Assembly: GCF_012689525.1 (NCBI RefSeq)
Contig: NZ_CP051515.1
Span: 3,472,001 to 3,536,000 of the forward strand
Direction: 5' to 3'
DNA: 64,000 nt
DNA from: Paraburkholderia aromaticivorans
GTDB lineage: Bacteria; Pseudomonadota; Gammaproteobacteria; Burkholderiales; Burkholderiaceae
The position numbers and the translations under genes are program-made. This document shows, one piece after another, positions 20,911 to 30,659 of the stretch. Under the pieces are notes generated by a model, which saw nothing but the letters and a program-made list of their open reading frames with translations, did no database searches and was not told where the DNA came from. The stretch's first letter is position 1. The number at the start of each line of letters is the position of its first letter.

Positions 20911-21960
20911 TTACTTCGAAGCCCACGACGAAAATCGCTGTTCCAGCTCATCGCCATGATCGGTCCAGAACGCGAGGTTCTGCAGCACCGCGTTCTTCCC
21001 GTTAGCCGGCGAGTTCGGCAGATTCGCGAGCGTCTTCGGATCGAGCGCCTTGATCGCCGCCACATTCACCGGCCCGTACGCGATGTTGTGCGCGTAGTCC
21101 TGTTGCGGCTTCGACGAAAGCGAATAGGCAATGTACTTCTCGGCCAGCGCCTTGTTCGGCGTGCCCTTCGGGATCGCCCAATAGTCGAGGTCGTAGATGC
21201 TGCCGTTCCACACCACCTTCAGGTTCTTGCCTTCCTTCTGCGCGGCGTCGATCCGGCCGTTATACGCGGTGGACATCACCACATCGCCCGCGACGAGGAA
21301 TTGCGGCGGCTGCGCGCCTGCTTCCCACCACTGGATGTTCGGCTTCAGCTCGTCGAGCTTCTTGAACGCGCGATCCTGGCCTTCCTTGGTGGCGAGCACC
21401 TTGTAGACGTCCTTCGGCGGCACACCGTCGGCCATCAATGCGAATTCGAGGTTGTAGCGCGCGCCCTTGCGCATCGCACGCTTGCCGGGGAATTTCTTGA
21501 CGTCCCAGAAATCGGCCCAGCCGGCCGGCGCCGTTTTCAGCTTGTCCGCGTTGTACGCGAGCGCCGTCGACCACACGAAGAAGCCCACGCCGCAGGTTTG
21601 CGGTGCTTCAGGAATCAGATCCGACTTCTTGCCGATCTTCGACCAGTCGAGCTTCTCGTACAGCCCTTCATCACAACCACGGCCGATATCGCCCGATTCG
21701 ACCTCCACCACATCCCAGTTCACATGCTTGGCTTCGACCATCGCCTTGACTTTGGCCTGCTCGCCGTTGTATTCGACGGCGGTGACCTTGTTGCTGGTCT
21801 CTTTTTCGAACGGCTGGTTGAATGCCACCTTTTGCGCGTCGCCATTCGCGCCGCCGAAATTGACGACCGTCAATTCCGCTGCATTGACTTGCGCGGCGCC
21901 CAGCGCGAGCGCCACAGCACCGACAGCGATGGCGCAGCGCGATTTCCCGATCTTGCTCAT
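20911..21960 (-). CDS. Polyamine-type periplasmic substrate-binding protein
   Basis: A 349-residue extracytoplasmic solute-binding protein of the PotD/PotF type (family 1). A signal peptide (MSKIGKSRCAIAVGAVALAL, cleavage after VNA) is followed by AELTVVNFGGANGDAQK. Trp and acidic residues typical of the polyamine pocket occur, for instance NWDVVEVESGDIGRG and FVWSTALAYN. The ATG at 21960 has an AAAGGAG ribosome site, whereas an upstream extension to 22398 merely shadows the ATPase gene. It lies between the ATPase gene and the permease genes. Confidence 0.92.
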   Translation of the reverse strand: MSKIGKSRCAIAVGAVALALGAAQVNAAELTVVNFGGANGDAQKVAFNQPFEKETSNKVTAVEYNGEQAKVKAMVEAKHVNWDVVEVESGDIGRGCDEGLYEKLDWSKIGKKSDLIPEAPQTCGVGFFVWSTALAYNADKLKTAPAGWADFWDVKKFPGKRAMRKGARYNLEFALMADGVPPKDVYKVLATKEGQDRAFKKLDELKPNIQWWEAGAQPPQFLVAGDVVMSTAYNGRIDAAQKEGKNLKVVWNGSIYDLDYWAIPKGTPNKALAEKYIAYSLSSKPQQDYAHNIAYGPVNVAAIKALDPKTLANLPNSPANGKNAVLQNLAFWTDHGDELEQRFSSWASK

Positions 21961-22067
21961 GGTGTGTTGCTCTCCTTTGGTGGTGTGCTTCAGTACGTTC
22001 AGTGCGACTTTGTTATGTACTGCTTGACCTGCTCTGCCTGCGTCGAACACCTTGTGCGTTCGACGAT

Positions 22068-23165
22068 TCACGCCCCTGCGAATACCCGCAGATGCTCGGG
22101 TGCGAATTCGAGTGCGACCGGTGCGCCGGGCGCGAAGGTGTCGAGCACGCCGGTGCCGAGCGGCACCTTCACGAAGCACTCGTCCTGTTGTGGCAAACCA
22201 CAACGCATGCGCACGTGGTCGCCGAAATAAATCAGCCCGCGCGCTTCGCCGGCGAGCGCATTGGCGCCCGGACGTGACGGCCCGTCGGCGAGCTTCATAC
22301 GCTCTGGCCGGATGCACGCGACCGCCGGCGTGCCCGCTCGCGCGCCACCGATATTGCGACCGGTAAGGCGCGTGCCGTCGATCAGATGAAATTCGCAATA
22401 CTCGCCGTCGACATCCGCGATCGTGCCGCGCAGCTTGTTGCTGTCGCCGATAAAGTTCGCCACGAACTCATTGCACGGCGATTCGTAAAGACGATCCACG
22501 GTATCGAGTTGCTGCACGATGCCCTTATCGAACACGGCAACGCGATCGGACATGGTCAACGCCTCGCCCTGATCGTGCGTGACGTACACGAACGTGACGC
22601 CGAGTTTCTCGTGCAATGATTTAAGTTCGTACTGCATGTGTTCGCGCAACTGTTTATCCAGCGCGCCGAGCGGCTCGTCCATCAGCACGAGCTTCGGCTC
22701 GAACACCAGCGCGCGGGCGAGCGCGATACGCTGCTGCTGGCCGCCGGAAAGCTGCGCCGGATAGCGCTTCGCGAAGCTCTCCATGCGCACCATCTTGAGC
22801 GCGTTATTCGTGCGATCTGCGCGCTCTGCTGCCGAAATCTTCCGCACGGTGAGCGGATACGCGACGTTCTGCTCCACCGTCAGATGCGGAAACAGCGCGT
22901 AGTTCTGAAACACCATGCCGATGTTGCGCTTATGCGGCGGCACGGTATTTAGCAGCGTGCCATCCAGCCAGATTTCGCCGCCGGTGGGAAATTCAAAACC
23001 CGCCAGCATCATCAGACAGGTGGTTTTGCCCGAACCGGACGGCCCGAGCAGCGTCAGAAATTCGCCCTGATAGATATCCAGATCGAGCTGTTTGACGACC
23101 AGCGTTTCGCCGTCGTAGGTCTTGCGCACACCTCGAAAGCTGACGATCACGTCTTCGGTTTTCAT
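22068..23165 (-). CDS. Polyamine-type ABC transporter ATP-binding protein (PotA-like)
   Basis: A 365-residue ATPase that energises the importer. It shows the Walker A motif GPSGSGKTT, the signature LSGGQQQRIALARAL, Walker B LVLMDEPLGALD, the H-loop YVTHDQ, and a C-terminal TOBE regulatory domain (about 285-362). The start at 23165 has a GAGGAG ribosome site ten bases upstream. It is the first gene of the operon and diverges from a MocR-type regulator with 129 bases between them. Confidence 0.93.
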   Translation of the reverse strand: MKTEDVIVSFRGVRKTYDGETLVVKQLDLDIYQGEFLTLLGPSGSGKTTCLMMLAGFEFPTGGEIWLDGTLLNTVPPHKRNIGMVFQNYALFPHLTVEQNVAYPLTVRKISAAERADRTNNALKMVRMESFAKRYPAQLSGGQQQRIALARALVFEPKLVLMDEPLGALDKQLREHMQYELKSLHEKLGVTFVYVTHDQGEALTMSDRVAVFDKGIVQQLDTVDRLYESPCNEFVANFIGDSNKLRGTIADVDGEYCEFHLIDGTRLTGRNIGGARAGTPAVACIRPERMKLADGPSRPGANALAGEARGLIYFGDHVRMRCGLPQQDECFVKVPLGTGVLDTFAPGAPVALEFAPEHLRVFAGA

Positions 23166-23250
23166 CGTCCAAGTCTCCTCTGCGGTCCGGCTGGCTCCCG
23201 TGCAAAGCAGCGGGATTGCATCAATTGCGTGGCTCACTATAGACCGTTAC

Positions 23251-23293
23251 GGTTCTACAATATGGAACCATTTCATTATTCCGGATAGAACCA
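23251..23293. promoter_or_regulatory. Repeated GAACC sites in the potA/mocR divergent region
   Basis: GGTTCTA at 23251-23257 forms an inverted pair with TGGAACCA at 23263-23270, and TAGAACCA recurs at 23286-23293, 23 bases further. MocR-type regulators typically bind direct or mixed repeats spaced by about two helical turns in the shared promoter region. The last site ends just before the regulator's start codon. These are candidate operators for both divergent transcripts. Confidence 0.5.
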
Positions 23294-23294
23294 C

Positions 23295-24842
23295 TTGGAC
23301 ACCGTGATCTTGTCGGATTGGCTCGCCGCGCGGCTCGACCGCGCGGCCGCCGAACCAGTCTACCGGCAGACGTTGCGGCTCATGCAGCAGGCCATTCTGA
23401 CCGGCCAGCTGCCGCCCGGCGCCAAGCTGCCCAGTTCGCGCACACTCGCCGAAGACCTCGGCATTGCACGCAACACGGTGCTGCACGTCTACGACCAGTT
23501 GACCGCCGAAGGCTATGTGATCTCGACCACCGGCAGCGGCACTTATGTTGCCGACACGCGACCGGACACGGCCGCCGTGAATATGCGCAGGAAGCCGGCG
23601 GTCGCGAGCGTCGACAAAGAAGACAGTACAGCCAGGGAACCCCCCAAGCCGCCGAAGCGCGATCTTGGCGACCTGTCGACTCGCGGACGGCGTCTGATCG
23701 ACAAAGCCGGCGTTTCCGCCAAACAGTGGGGCGCGTTCATGCCGGGCGTTCCCGACGTCGCGGAATTTCCGGCGCGCACGTGGAGCCGCCTGCAAGCGCG
23801 CTTGTGGAAAGAAGCCAATCCGGATCTGCTCACCTACGCGCCCGGCGGCGGCTACCGGCCGTTGCGGCGGGCGCTGTCGGATTACCTGCGGGTGGCGCGC
23901 TCGGTGAATTGCACGCCGGATCAGATCATCATCACCACAGGTATTCATCAATCGATCGACCTGGCGGTGCGCCTGTTGACCGATGTCGGCGACCGCGCGT
24001 GGGTGGAAGAGCCGTGCTATTGGGGCGCACGCAGCGTGCTGCAGTCATCGGGGATTACCCTTGTGCCCGTGCCGGTGGATGACGAAGGCCTGAATCCGCG
24101 CGAACAGGACTTGCAACAGCCGCCGCGGCTCGCGCTCGTCACACCGTCGCATCAGTATCCGCTCGGCATGGTGATGAGCCTCGCGCGCCGCCGCACGCTG
24201 CTCGAATACGCGCGCCAGCACAACGTGTGGATCATCGAGGACGACTACGACAGCGAGTTCCGCTACGGCAGCCGTCCGCTCGCGTCGCTGCAAGGACTCG
24301 ACGACGCCGGCCAGGTGATCTACGTCGGCAGTCTGGGGAAGATGCTGTTTCCGGGCTTGCGGATCGGCTACATGATCGCGCCCGAGCATCTGGTGGACAC
24401 GTTCCGCACCGGTGTGGCCGAGTTGTATCGCGAAGGTCAGTTGATGCAGCAGGCGGTGATGACCGACTTCATCATGGACGGGCATCTCACGTCGCACGTT
24501 CGGCGCATGCGCGCGCTATACGGCGAACGCCGGCAGATTCTGATCGACGCGATCACTGCGCGCTTCGGCAGCGAACTGCCGGTGATGGGCGACGAGGCCG
24601 GCCTGCATCTGGTGCTCGGCCTGCCGGATCACGCGAACGATCGCGCCGTCGCGGCCGCCGCTTACGACGCCGGCGTGATCGTGCGCCCGCTCGCGAGCTA
24701 TTACAGCAGCGATACGCCCGCGCGTCGCGGGCTGCTGCTCGGTTATGCATGCGTGCCGAACGACAAGATCGGTCCCGCGTTCGACACGCTCGCGCGCGTA
24801 ATCGAGCAAACCGCGTTGAAGGCGCCGACGCGCGCCGCTTGA
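23295..24842 (+). CDS. MocR/PdxR-family regulator (GntR helix-turn-helix fused to aminotransferase domain)
   Basis: A 515-residue transcription factor. Residues 20-90 form a GntR-type winged helix (LPSSRTLAEDLGIARNTVLH, GYVISTTGSGTYV). A linker of about 35 residues follows, then a fold-type I aminotransferase-like domain binding pyridoxal phosphate, with the Schiff-base lysine at Lys349 in YVGSLGKMLFPG. The likely start is TTG at 23295 or GTG at 23304; no ATG fits. It diverges from the polyamine-type transporter operon, which is probably its target. Related proteins sense PLP-aldimines of amino acids or amines such as GABA, a polyamine breakdown product. Confidence 0.9.
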   Translation: MDTVILSDWLAARLDRAAAEPVYRQTLRLMQQAILTGQLPPGAKLPSSRTLAEDLGIARNTVLHVYDQLTAEGYVISTTGSGTYVADTRPDTAAVNMRRKPAVASVDKEDSTAREPPKPPKRDLGDLSTRGRRLIDKAGVSAKQWGAFMPGVPDVAEFPARTWSRLQARLWKEANPDLLTYAPGGGYRPLRRALSDYLRVARSVNCTPDQIIITTGIHQSIDLAVRLLTDVGDRAWVEEPCYWGARSVLQSSGITLVPVPVDDEGLNPREQDLQQPPRLALVTPSHQYPLGMVMSLARRRTLLEYARQHNVWIIEDDYDSEFRYGSRPLASLQGLDDAGQVIYVGSLGKMLFPGLRIGYMIAPEHLVDTFRTGVAELYREGQLMQQAVMTDFIMDGHLTSHVRRMRALYGERRQILIDAITARFGSELPVMGDEAGLHLVLGLPDHANDRAVAAAAYDAGVIVRPLASYYSSDTPARRGLLLGYACVPNDKIGPAFDTLARVIEQTALKAPTRAA

Positions 24843-24964
24843 GCCCATGCCGCCGCGAGCCTGGCGGCAGGCGGCGGTGCGTTCAACGTTCGATGTTCAA
24901 CGTAGCGCGCTCAAGACAAACGCCGGGTTTTGCCTGACGCGCGAAGCACCAGGCTCGAACACGC

Positions 24965-27900
24965 TCACTTCAAGCCGAAGTCGACCCGCGTCGTCGCGCC
25001 CTTGTCCTTGATGCCGTCGGCGCTCAGTTTCGGCGCGACGATAAACACGCGGCTGCTGTCGATCTTGCCGTCCAGATACTGCTGCACGCTCTGCGCCCGC
25101 TGTTGTGCGAGCTGGCGCAAGCTGGCGTCGTCGATCGGTGCATTGGCGGCGAGCGCGCTCTTCATTTCGTCGTCCGGCACGCTCTTGGTCAAGCCGACAA
25201 AATTGCGCGGCTTCTTGAAGTCCGCCGACTTGTAGGCCTTGGTCAGATACTTGTCGTAGTCCTTCGGGTCCACAGTGACGGTCGACAAATCGACGCTCTC
25301 GCCGTTGCCCACCACGTCCTTGATTTTCTGCTGCTTGACGAGGCGGTCCACATAGTCGGTGCGCAACCCGGGTTCGTCGACAGCCGGATCGACGCGGCCG
25401 ATCAGATCCATACGGATCGACGGTTTGTCGGACAGTGCCTTCACGATCGTGTCGAGTTTCTGGGTGTCGGCGTCCGTGAGTTTCGCCGAGCCGGGTTCGA
25501 ACTCGACGTAGCCCAACTCCTCGCCCTTGCCGCCGAACGCGTTGGCGATCAGCGAGAACGGCGCGGTCACCGCCTTTTGCAGCAGATTGAGCACGGCATG
25601 CCAGATGAGGCCGCCAATACTGAACTCGGGATTCGACAACGAGCCCGACACCGGCAGATTCACGTCGATTTCGCCGCGCGAGTTCTTCAGCAGCGAGATC
25701 GCGAGACGCACGGGCAGCTTGGTCGCCGTATCGTTATCGACGTGATCGCCGAACGTGAGCTGATCGATGAAAATGTGATTGTTCGCGTCCAGTTGATCGT
25801 TCGCCAGCTTGTAGTGCAGATCGACGTTCAGCTTGCCCTTGGTGATCGGATAACCGGCATATTTCGACGAATACGGCGTGAGATTGGTCAGTTCGATATC
25901 GTGCGCGACGGCCGTGAGATCGAGCGCCGGCTTCGCAATCAGTGGATTGACCGTGCCGCGAATCGACAGCGGACCATTGGCCGCCAGTTTCGCGGCGATG
26001 TCGACCGGCGCGGCCGTGGTCGATTGCGTGCCGAATGCGCCGACCGTGCCCTGAATGTTGACCAGGTTCGCCGTGAAATTCGGCCTGATGAAGTTGTCGG
26101 TGTACGTCACGCGACCCTGTTGCAGCACCAGTTGACCGAAGTGCAGCTTGACCGGGCTTGACGGCGGCGTGGCCGCCGTCACCGTGGCGGGCGTAGCCGA
26201 TGAAGCCGGCGCAGGCGCAGCCGCGACCGCCGATGCCGCTTGCGGCGTCAACGGCACGGGCTCGGCGCCGCTCTTGTCGCGCGTCAGCGATTGCGCGGCA
26301 CCGGTTTCATGCGCGACGACGTCCTTCAGGTTGAGCTTGCCCTGCGCGTCGAGCAGCACGCGTCCATAGAACTTCGTGAACGTGACGCGGCCTGCGTCGA
26401 CCACCGTGCCATGCTCGTCGTAATCGGCTTTCAGGTTCGACAATGCAAGCGAGCCCCATCCCGCGAACGGGTCGGAAGTCGCCTTGTCGAGCATGCGGAC
26501 TTCGACGAGCGCCAAGTCACCGTGATAGTTGGCTTTCAGCGACTTCGCCTGATTCAACGTTAGGTCGCCGTTCGCATTGAGCAGCGCGCTCGCGATTACC
26601 GCATTCAGCTTGCCGCCGAAGTACGGTTCGAAGGCCGCCGCGTCGAGCCGGTTGGCATTCACCTTGACGGCCACCTTGAGCGGCGTCGCCGTGACGTCGC
26701 CCTTGACGCCGAGCGTGCCCTTCTTGTTCAGCGTGGCTTGCAGATCGATCGGCAGCGGGCGGCTCAGGTCGTCGCTTATGTTCTGCACCTTCAGTTGCAG
26801 CGGCGTGATGTTCAGTTTCACCGGCTGCGGCGTGGTGTTGTCGGTGAAACTGGCAGTGGCGTCCTTCAGGGTCAACTCGCCGATCTTGTAGTGCCACGCG
26901 GGCCCTTCCGCATGCGCCTTCTTGACCGCGTGAATCGCGGTGCGCTGCGCCGCGGCTTCGTGCTGGCCGGCAAGCGCGGCGAGGTTGATGCTGCCGTCTT
27001 TCAGACGCTGCGCATCGACCGCGAGGCCGGTCGTGTCGACGCTGGCGATCTCGGCGTTGCGCGCCGCCACATCCACCTGCTTGATCTTCACGCTGCTTTG
27101 CGCGAGCGAGATCAGCGGGTCCTTGCTGTCGCGCGCCGCGACTTTCAGCGATTGCAGATCCAGTTGCGAGTCGGTGACCATTACCGCTACCGGCGACTTC
27201 GACCAGTTCGCGCCGACATTGGCGGTGGCAGACAGCGCGCCGTCCGTGATCTGCGCCACGGTCGCCGTGTCGATATACGGCTGCAACAGCGGCAGCTTCA
27301 GCGACTTCAGGTCGAGCTTCGCACTCGCCGTCTTCGCGACGAGGCCGAACGCGCCGGCCACGCCGAGCGAACCGCCGGCGTCCTTAAAATCGGTGTTCAG
27401 CGTGTAGTGGGCGGGCGCGGTGGCGAGCGTCGAAAAATCGGTCAGCGTCACGGCCAGTTTTTGCAGGCCGACGTCGACGGGCCGCGAGGCGGCGTTGTCG
27501 TGGACATTCACCGTGCCGTCATTGAGCACGAAGCGTTTGATCGACAGATCCAGCGGCGGCGCCGTCTTTTCCGTGGCGCTCGAACCGGATGCCGCAAGCG
27601 GCGCGCTCGCGGCCGGTTGCGCCGCAGCGGCTTCAGACGCGGACGCGGGCGCGGGCGCAAACATCTTCTCGACGCTCACCACGCCGTCCTTATCGCGCGC
27701 AAGGTTGGCGGTCGGCGCGTCGATGCGGATCTCGTCGAAGTGATAGAGGCTCTTCAACGGCTCGAGCGTGGCAGCGGCCACATGCACCGCGCGCGCCGCG
27801 AAGAACGGCGCCTTGCTCTGATCCAGCACGTCCACGTCGTTCATATCGACGGTGCCCGCCACGCGCAACGAAGGCGCGTCGTTGGAGACCACGAAATTGA

Positions 27901-28717
27901 GCTTGAGATCGGTGGACAGTTTGCCGGACTGCACGATCACCGGCAGTTTGGTCGGCACGTAGGACATGAGACGCGGCACATCAAGCCCGTCGAAGCGCAA
28001 CGACACTTCCGACTCGCGCGACGCGGCAAACGGCTTGGTCCTGCCGTCGATGGCAAGCGGACTGCCGTCGATCCGCGCACGCAGCAAAGGCTCGACGAAG
28101 ATATCGGTTTTGGACGGCAGCGTGGCGATAAACGGAATACCGAGCTTCCATTGATCGATCACATGCGTCGCGCCGAGCAGTTTGTCGTCGAACGTGATCT
28201 GGCCGTTTTCGAGGCGAATGTTCGAGACGGAGAACAGCGTCGGTTTGCTATCGGGCTTGGCCGGCTGCTTCGAGAATTTCTCGATCAGGTCGGTGAAATT
28301 GAAGCGCTGCGCGTCGTAGCGAACAATATGAAAGCGCGGCGAATCGAGCTGGATTTCGTCGATGATCGGCGCTGCGCGAAACAGCGAGCTCCATGACGGC
28401 TGCACGATGAGCCGCGAGATATCCACGAAGTCGCCCGCGCCGCCGCGCTCGCCGATGTGCACACGATCGGCTTCGAGCTTGAGCGTGTACGGATTGAGCG
28501 CAATGCGGCCGATGGTGGCGGGACGGTCGAGTTGTTTGCTGAGCTGTTGCTCGGCAATGTGGCGAATCAGCGGTGGCGCCGCGAAGAAGCCCAGCAGACC
28601 AAACAGTACAACGAAGATCAGCAGACCGGTGATGACACGCCGGGTGCGGCGTGACTGCGCGACATCGCGCACGGTCTGCATGGACGAGGCTAATGATGCT
28701 TTATTGAGGCTTGCCAT
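24965..28717 (-). CDS. Giant AsmA-like DUF748 envelope protein
   Basis: A 1250-residue protein anchored by one N-terminal helix (about residues 25-45, VITGLLIFVVLFGLLGFF), with the rest in the periplasm. Repeated beta-rich blocks of the AsmA/DUF748 type begin IGRIALNPYTLKLEADRVHI and recur to about residue 1040. These form long lipid-conducting grooves in related proteins. The last 190 residues (from YVEFEPGSAKLTDADTQKLD) resemble a divergent OmpA-type domain. The start at 28717 gives a sensible N terminus; an in-frame upstream extension to 28831 contains the inverted repeat at 28811 and is probably untranslated. Role in lipid transport or outer-membrane maintenance is inferred from the family. 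Confidence 0.85.
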   Translation of the reverse strand: MASLNKASLASSMQTVRDVAQSRRTRRVITGLLIFVVLFGLLGFFAAPPLIRHIAEQQLSKQLDRPATIGRIALNPYTLKLEADRVHIGERGGAGDFVDISRLIVQPSWSSLFRAAPIIDEIQLDSPRFHIVRYDAQRFNFTDLIEKFSKQPAKPDSKPTLFSVSNIRLENGQITFDDKLLGATHVIDQWKLGIPFIATLPSKTDIFVEPLLRARIDGSPLAIDGRTKPFAASRESEVSLRFDGLDVPRLMSYVPTKLPVIVQSGKLSTDLKLNFVVSNDAPSLRVAGTVDMNDVDVLDQSKAPFFAARAVHVAAATLEPLKSLYHFDEIRIDAPTANLARDKDGVVSVEKMFAPAPASASEAAAAQPAASAPLAASGSSATEKTAPPLDLSIKRFVLNDGTVNVHDNAASRPVDVGLQKLAVTLTDFSTLATAPAHYTLNTDFKDAGGSLGVAGAFGLVAKTASAKLDLKSLKLPLLQPYIDTATVAQITDGALSATANVGANWSKSPVAVMVTDSQLDLQSLKVAARDSKDPLISLAQSSVKIKQVDVAARNAEIASVDTTGLAVDAQRLKDGSINLAALAGQHEAAAQRTAIHAVKKAHAEGPAWHYKIGELTLKDATASFTDNTTPQPVKLNITPLQLKVQNISDDLSRPLPIDLQATLNKKGTLGVKGDVTATPLKVAVKVNANRLDAAAFEPYFGGKLNAVIASALLNANGDLTLNQAKSLKANYHGDLALVEVRMLDKATSDPFAGWGSLALSNLKADYDEHGTVVDAGRVTFTKFYGRVLLDAQGKLNLKDVVAHETGAAQSLTRDKSGAEPVPLTPQAASAVAAAPAPASSATPATVTAATPPSSPVKLHFGQLVLQQGRVTYTDNFIRPNFTANLVNIQGTVGAFGTQSTTAAPVDIAAKLAANGPLSIRGTVNPLIAKPALDLTAVAHDIELTNLTPYSSKYAGYPITKGKLNVDLHYKLANDQLDANNHIFIDQLTFGDHVDNDTATKLPVRLAISLLKNSRGEIDVNLPVSGSLSNPEFSIGGLIWHAVLNLLQKAVTAPFSLIANAFGGKGEELGYVEFEPGSAKLTDADTQKLDTIVKALSDKPSIRMDLIGRVDPAVDEPGLRTDYVDRLVKQQKIKDVVGNGESVDLSTVTVDPKDYDKYLTKAYKSADFKKPRNFVGLTKSVPDDEMKSALAANAPIDDASLRQLAQQRAQSVQQYLDGKIDSSRVFIVAPKLSADGIKDKGATTRVDFGLK

Positions 28718-28810
28718 GCTCGGTCTTGGGTAGTGCGGCGGCAAGCCCGCCGCGAAAACGAAAATCCCGCAAGCGGCAGTATAAGTCGTGAATCTTTCGT
28801 GGGACATAAA

Positions 28811-28828
28811 TGTAAGACGTGGCTTACA
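28811..28828. promoter_or_regulatory. Inverted repeat TGTAAG-N6-CTTACA upstream of the DUF748 gene
   Basis: TGTAAGACGTGGCTTACA is an interrupted palindrome with perfect six-base arms, 94 bases upstream of the DUF748 start. It is the only such element in the 228-base gap to the next gene. It could be an operator; the binding protein is unknown. Confidence 0.4.
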
Positions 28829-28945
28829 CATTACTCCGCGCGATAGCGTCGCATGTCCGCCGAGTTGATGCGGCAGACATGCGTTGCTCGATGCGTTAGC
28901 CGCTCGTTACTGAAGCGCGGCTGTCACGTCATGGACACGCAAGTA

Positions 28946-30364
28946 TCACTGACGCACGACGGCCGGCGGTTGCCAACTGCCGTCGGTGGCTTGCGGCTTG
29001 GGTGCGTACAGACGCAGTACCAGTTGCAGATCGCCACGCGGCGTCGGCAGCCAGTTGCCGCTCTTGCTCCGAGCGGACGACACCGTCACGTCGAGCGAGC
29101 CGTCGCGATTGCGGCGCGCGCCATTGCGATCGCCTACCGCCAGCCGCGCCGGCGCGCTTTCGCCGAGCGCGCCGTCCTTCGTATAGGCGGTGATCGACCA
29201 GAAGCCGCGCACCGGCGGCAGCTGATTCGCCTCGAAGTGGATCACGTAGCGGTTTGCGCCGTTGAGCGCGCGACCGTCGCTGTCCTGTGTAACGACCGCG
29301 CGAACTTCGTCGTCTTTCGTGCCGATGCCCGGTTGCGCATAAGCGGCATAGGCACGCATCGCGTAGTCGGGGCCGTAGTTGCCCACGCCGTCGCCGAACC
29401 AGCTCCAGCCGTTGCCGCTCAGCAAATTGGACGGCGGCGTGGCAACACGCTCATGACCGTCGGCCAGACCGGCCGCGATGGCTTCCGGCGCTTTTGGCAG
29501 CTTGACCGGCTCGTCCGGCGTCACGCCGAGGTCCGACAGGAATTTGAGCGCATGGGGATCAGCCGGCGTCGGCGGATTGTCAGGCAAGGCCTGAGCGAGT
29601 CGCGTGAAGAAGCCGTTCGCGTCGAGCGCGGCGACCTGCGCGGCCGGCGTGCCGGAAGCGCCCGCGGCGGCGTCGGCGGCATTGCTGCGCGGCGGTGTGA
29701 TCGAGGCGGAGCGGCCGTCGCCCGCGTAGACGCTCAGCGGCGCGACGCGAATGGCGCGCTGCAGCTTATGGACTACCGTCAGGTCGCGCGTGCCGTTCGA
29801 CTGGATACGCACGCTCACCCACGCGTTGCGAGTCGGCACGTCGACGCGCGTCACACCCTTAGGCAAATCCCCTTGCCAGCCCGGACCGACAAAGGCGATC
29901 GCCTGCGCCTTGATGCCCGCCGCGCGCGCGGCGAACTGCGAGCCGGTCGACCACACCACGTTGGTCCACATGTCGAGCACGCGGGCGTCGACGTAGCGGC
30001 CGTGCGAATCGGGGAGCGAAACGATCACCGGTTCGCTGCCGACGTCCAGCCAGCCGGTCGAATCGAATGTATCGAGACTCGGCTGCATCGGATTGGCCGC
30101 GCCGATCGGCGGCAATGCCTGTGCGTGGCGCAGCGTATTGAGGGGCGCCTGGCCTGGATTGGTGCCGACCGCCGCATCGCGCGCGACGCCCATCAGCACC
30201 AGCGGGTAGCCGAATACGTACGAGTCGGCCACTTCGTCCTTGATCCAACCCGTGGATTTTTGCGTCGCGGTGGGCGCCGACGCGCAACCGGCCAGAAATG
30301 CAAGGCCCGCGAACGATGCGCAGGTCCAGTGAATCGAAAACAGTGCTCGGCGATTTTTTATCAT
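28946..30364 (-). CDS. DUF1254/DUF1214 lipoprotein
   Basis: A 472-residue protein. The start at 30364 (MIKNRRALFSIHWTCAS) gives a signal sequence ending in the lipobox LAGC (about Cys25), pointing to an envelope lipoprotein. The N-terminal half has the DUF1254 features DSYVFGYPLVLMG and the Arg/Tyr-rich RYVDARVLDMWTNV. The C-terminal half carries the DUF1214 signature NRYVIHFEANQLPPVRGFWSITAY. Members are widespread and of uncertain function. It lies tail-to-head behind the DUF748 gene with 228 bases between; no operon is evident. No strong ribosome site is seen. Confidence 0.85.
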   Translation of the reverse strand: MIKNRRALFSIHWTCASFAGLAFLAGCASAPTATQKSTGWIKDEVADSYVFGYPLVLMGVARDAAVGTNPGQAPLNTLRHAQALPPIGAANPMQPSLDTFDSTGWLDVGSEPVIVSLPDSHGRYVDARVLDMWTNVVWSTGSQFAARAAGIKAQAIAFVGPGWQGDLPKGVTRVDVPTRNAWVSVRIQSNGTRDLTVVHKLQRAIRVAPLSVYAGDGRSASITPPRSNAADAAAGASGTPAAQVAALDANGFFTRLAQALPDNPPTPADPHALKFLSDLGVTPDEPVKLPKAPEAIAAGLADGHERVATPPSNLLSGNGWSWFGDGVGNYGPDYAMRAYAAYAQPGIGTKDDEVRAVVTQDSDGRALNGANRYVIHFEANQLPPVRGFWSITAYTKDGALGESAPARLAVGDRNGARRNRDGSLDVTVSSARSKSGNWLPTPRGDLQLVLRLYAPKPQATDGSWQPPAVVRQ

Positions 30365-30659
30365 TCGTTCAGGTGGCGGAACGTGTGGTCCTAAGGGAGA
30401 CGCCGGCGTCCGGCGAACCCTGTTTGCGCGGCCTCCCAAAGCCCAACGCAGCCAGTCCGCGGTTCGCGATGCCGACAACATCGGGTTGTATCGTATCCTT
30501 GCTCACCAGGCAAGCGCAAAGGCAGGATTAGCGCCGTTCGCGCGCGCGAGCCGCTTTTTTGCGGTACGGTTGACGTTTTTTGTTACATCGCCCCGGCACC
30601 CCACGCCGTGGGCGACTTTTCATCACTGCTCTTTCGCCCCCTCGTATCCGGAGCGCTTC

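Noticed and set aside
26738..28396. 552-codon open frame opposite the DUF748 gene
   Set aside because: Antisense shadow; composition dominated by Arg, Gln, Val and His with no recognisable domain.
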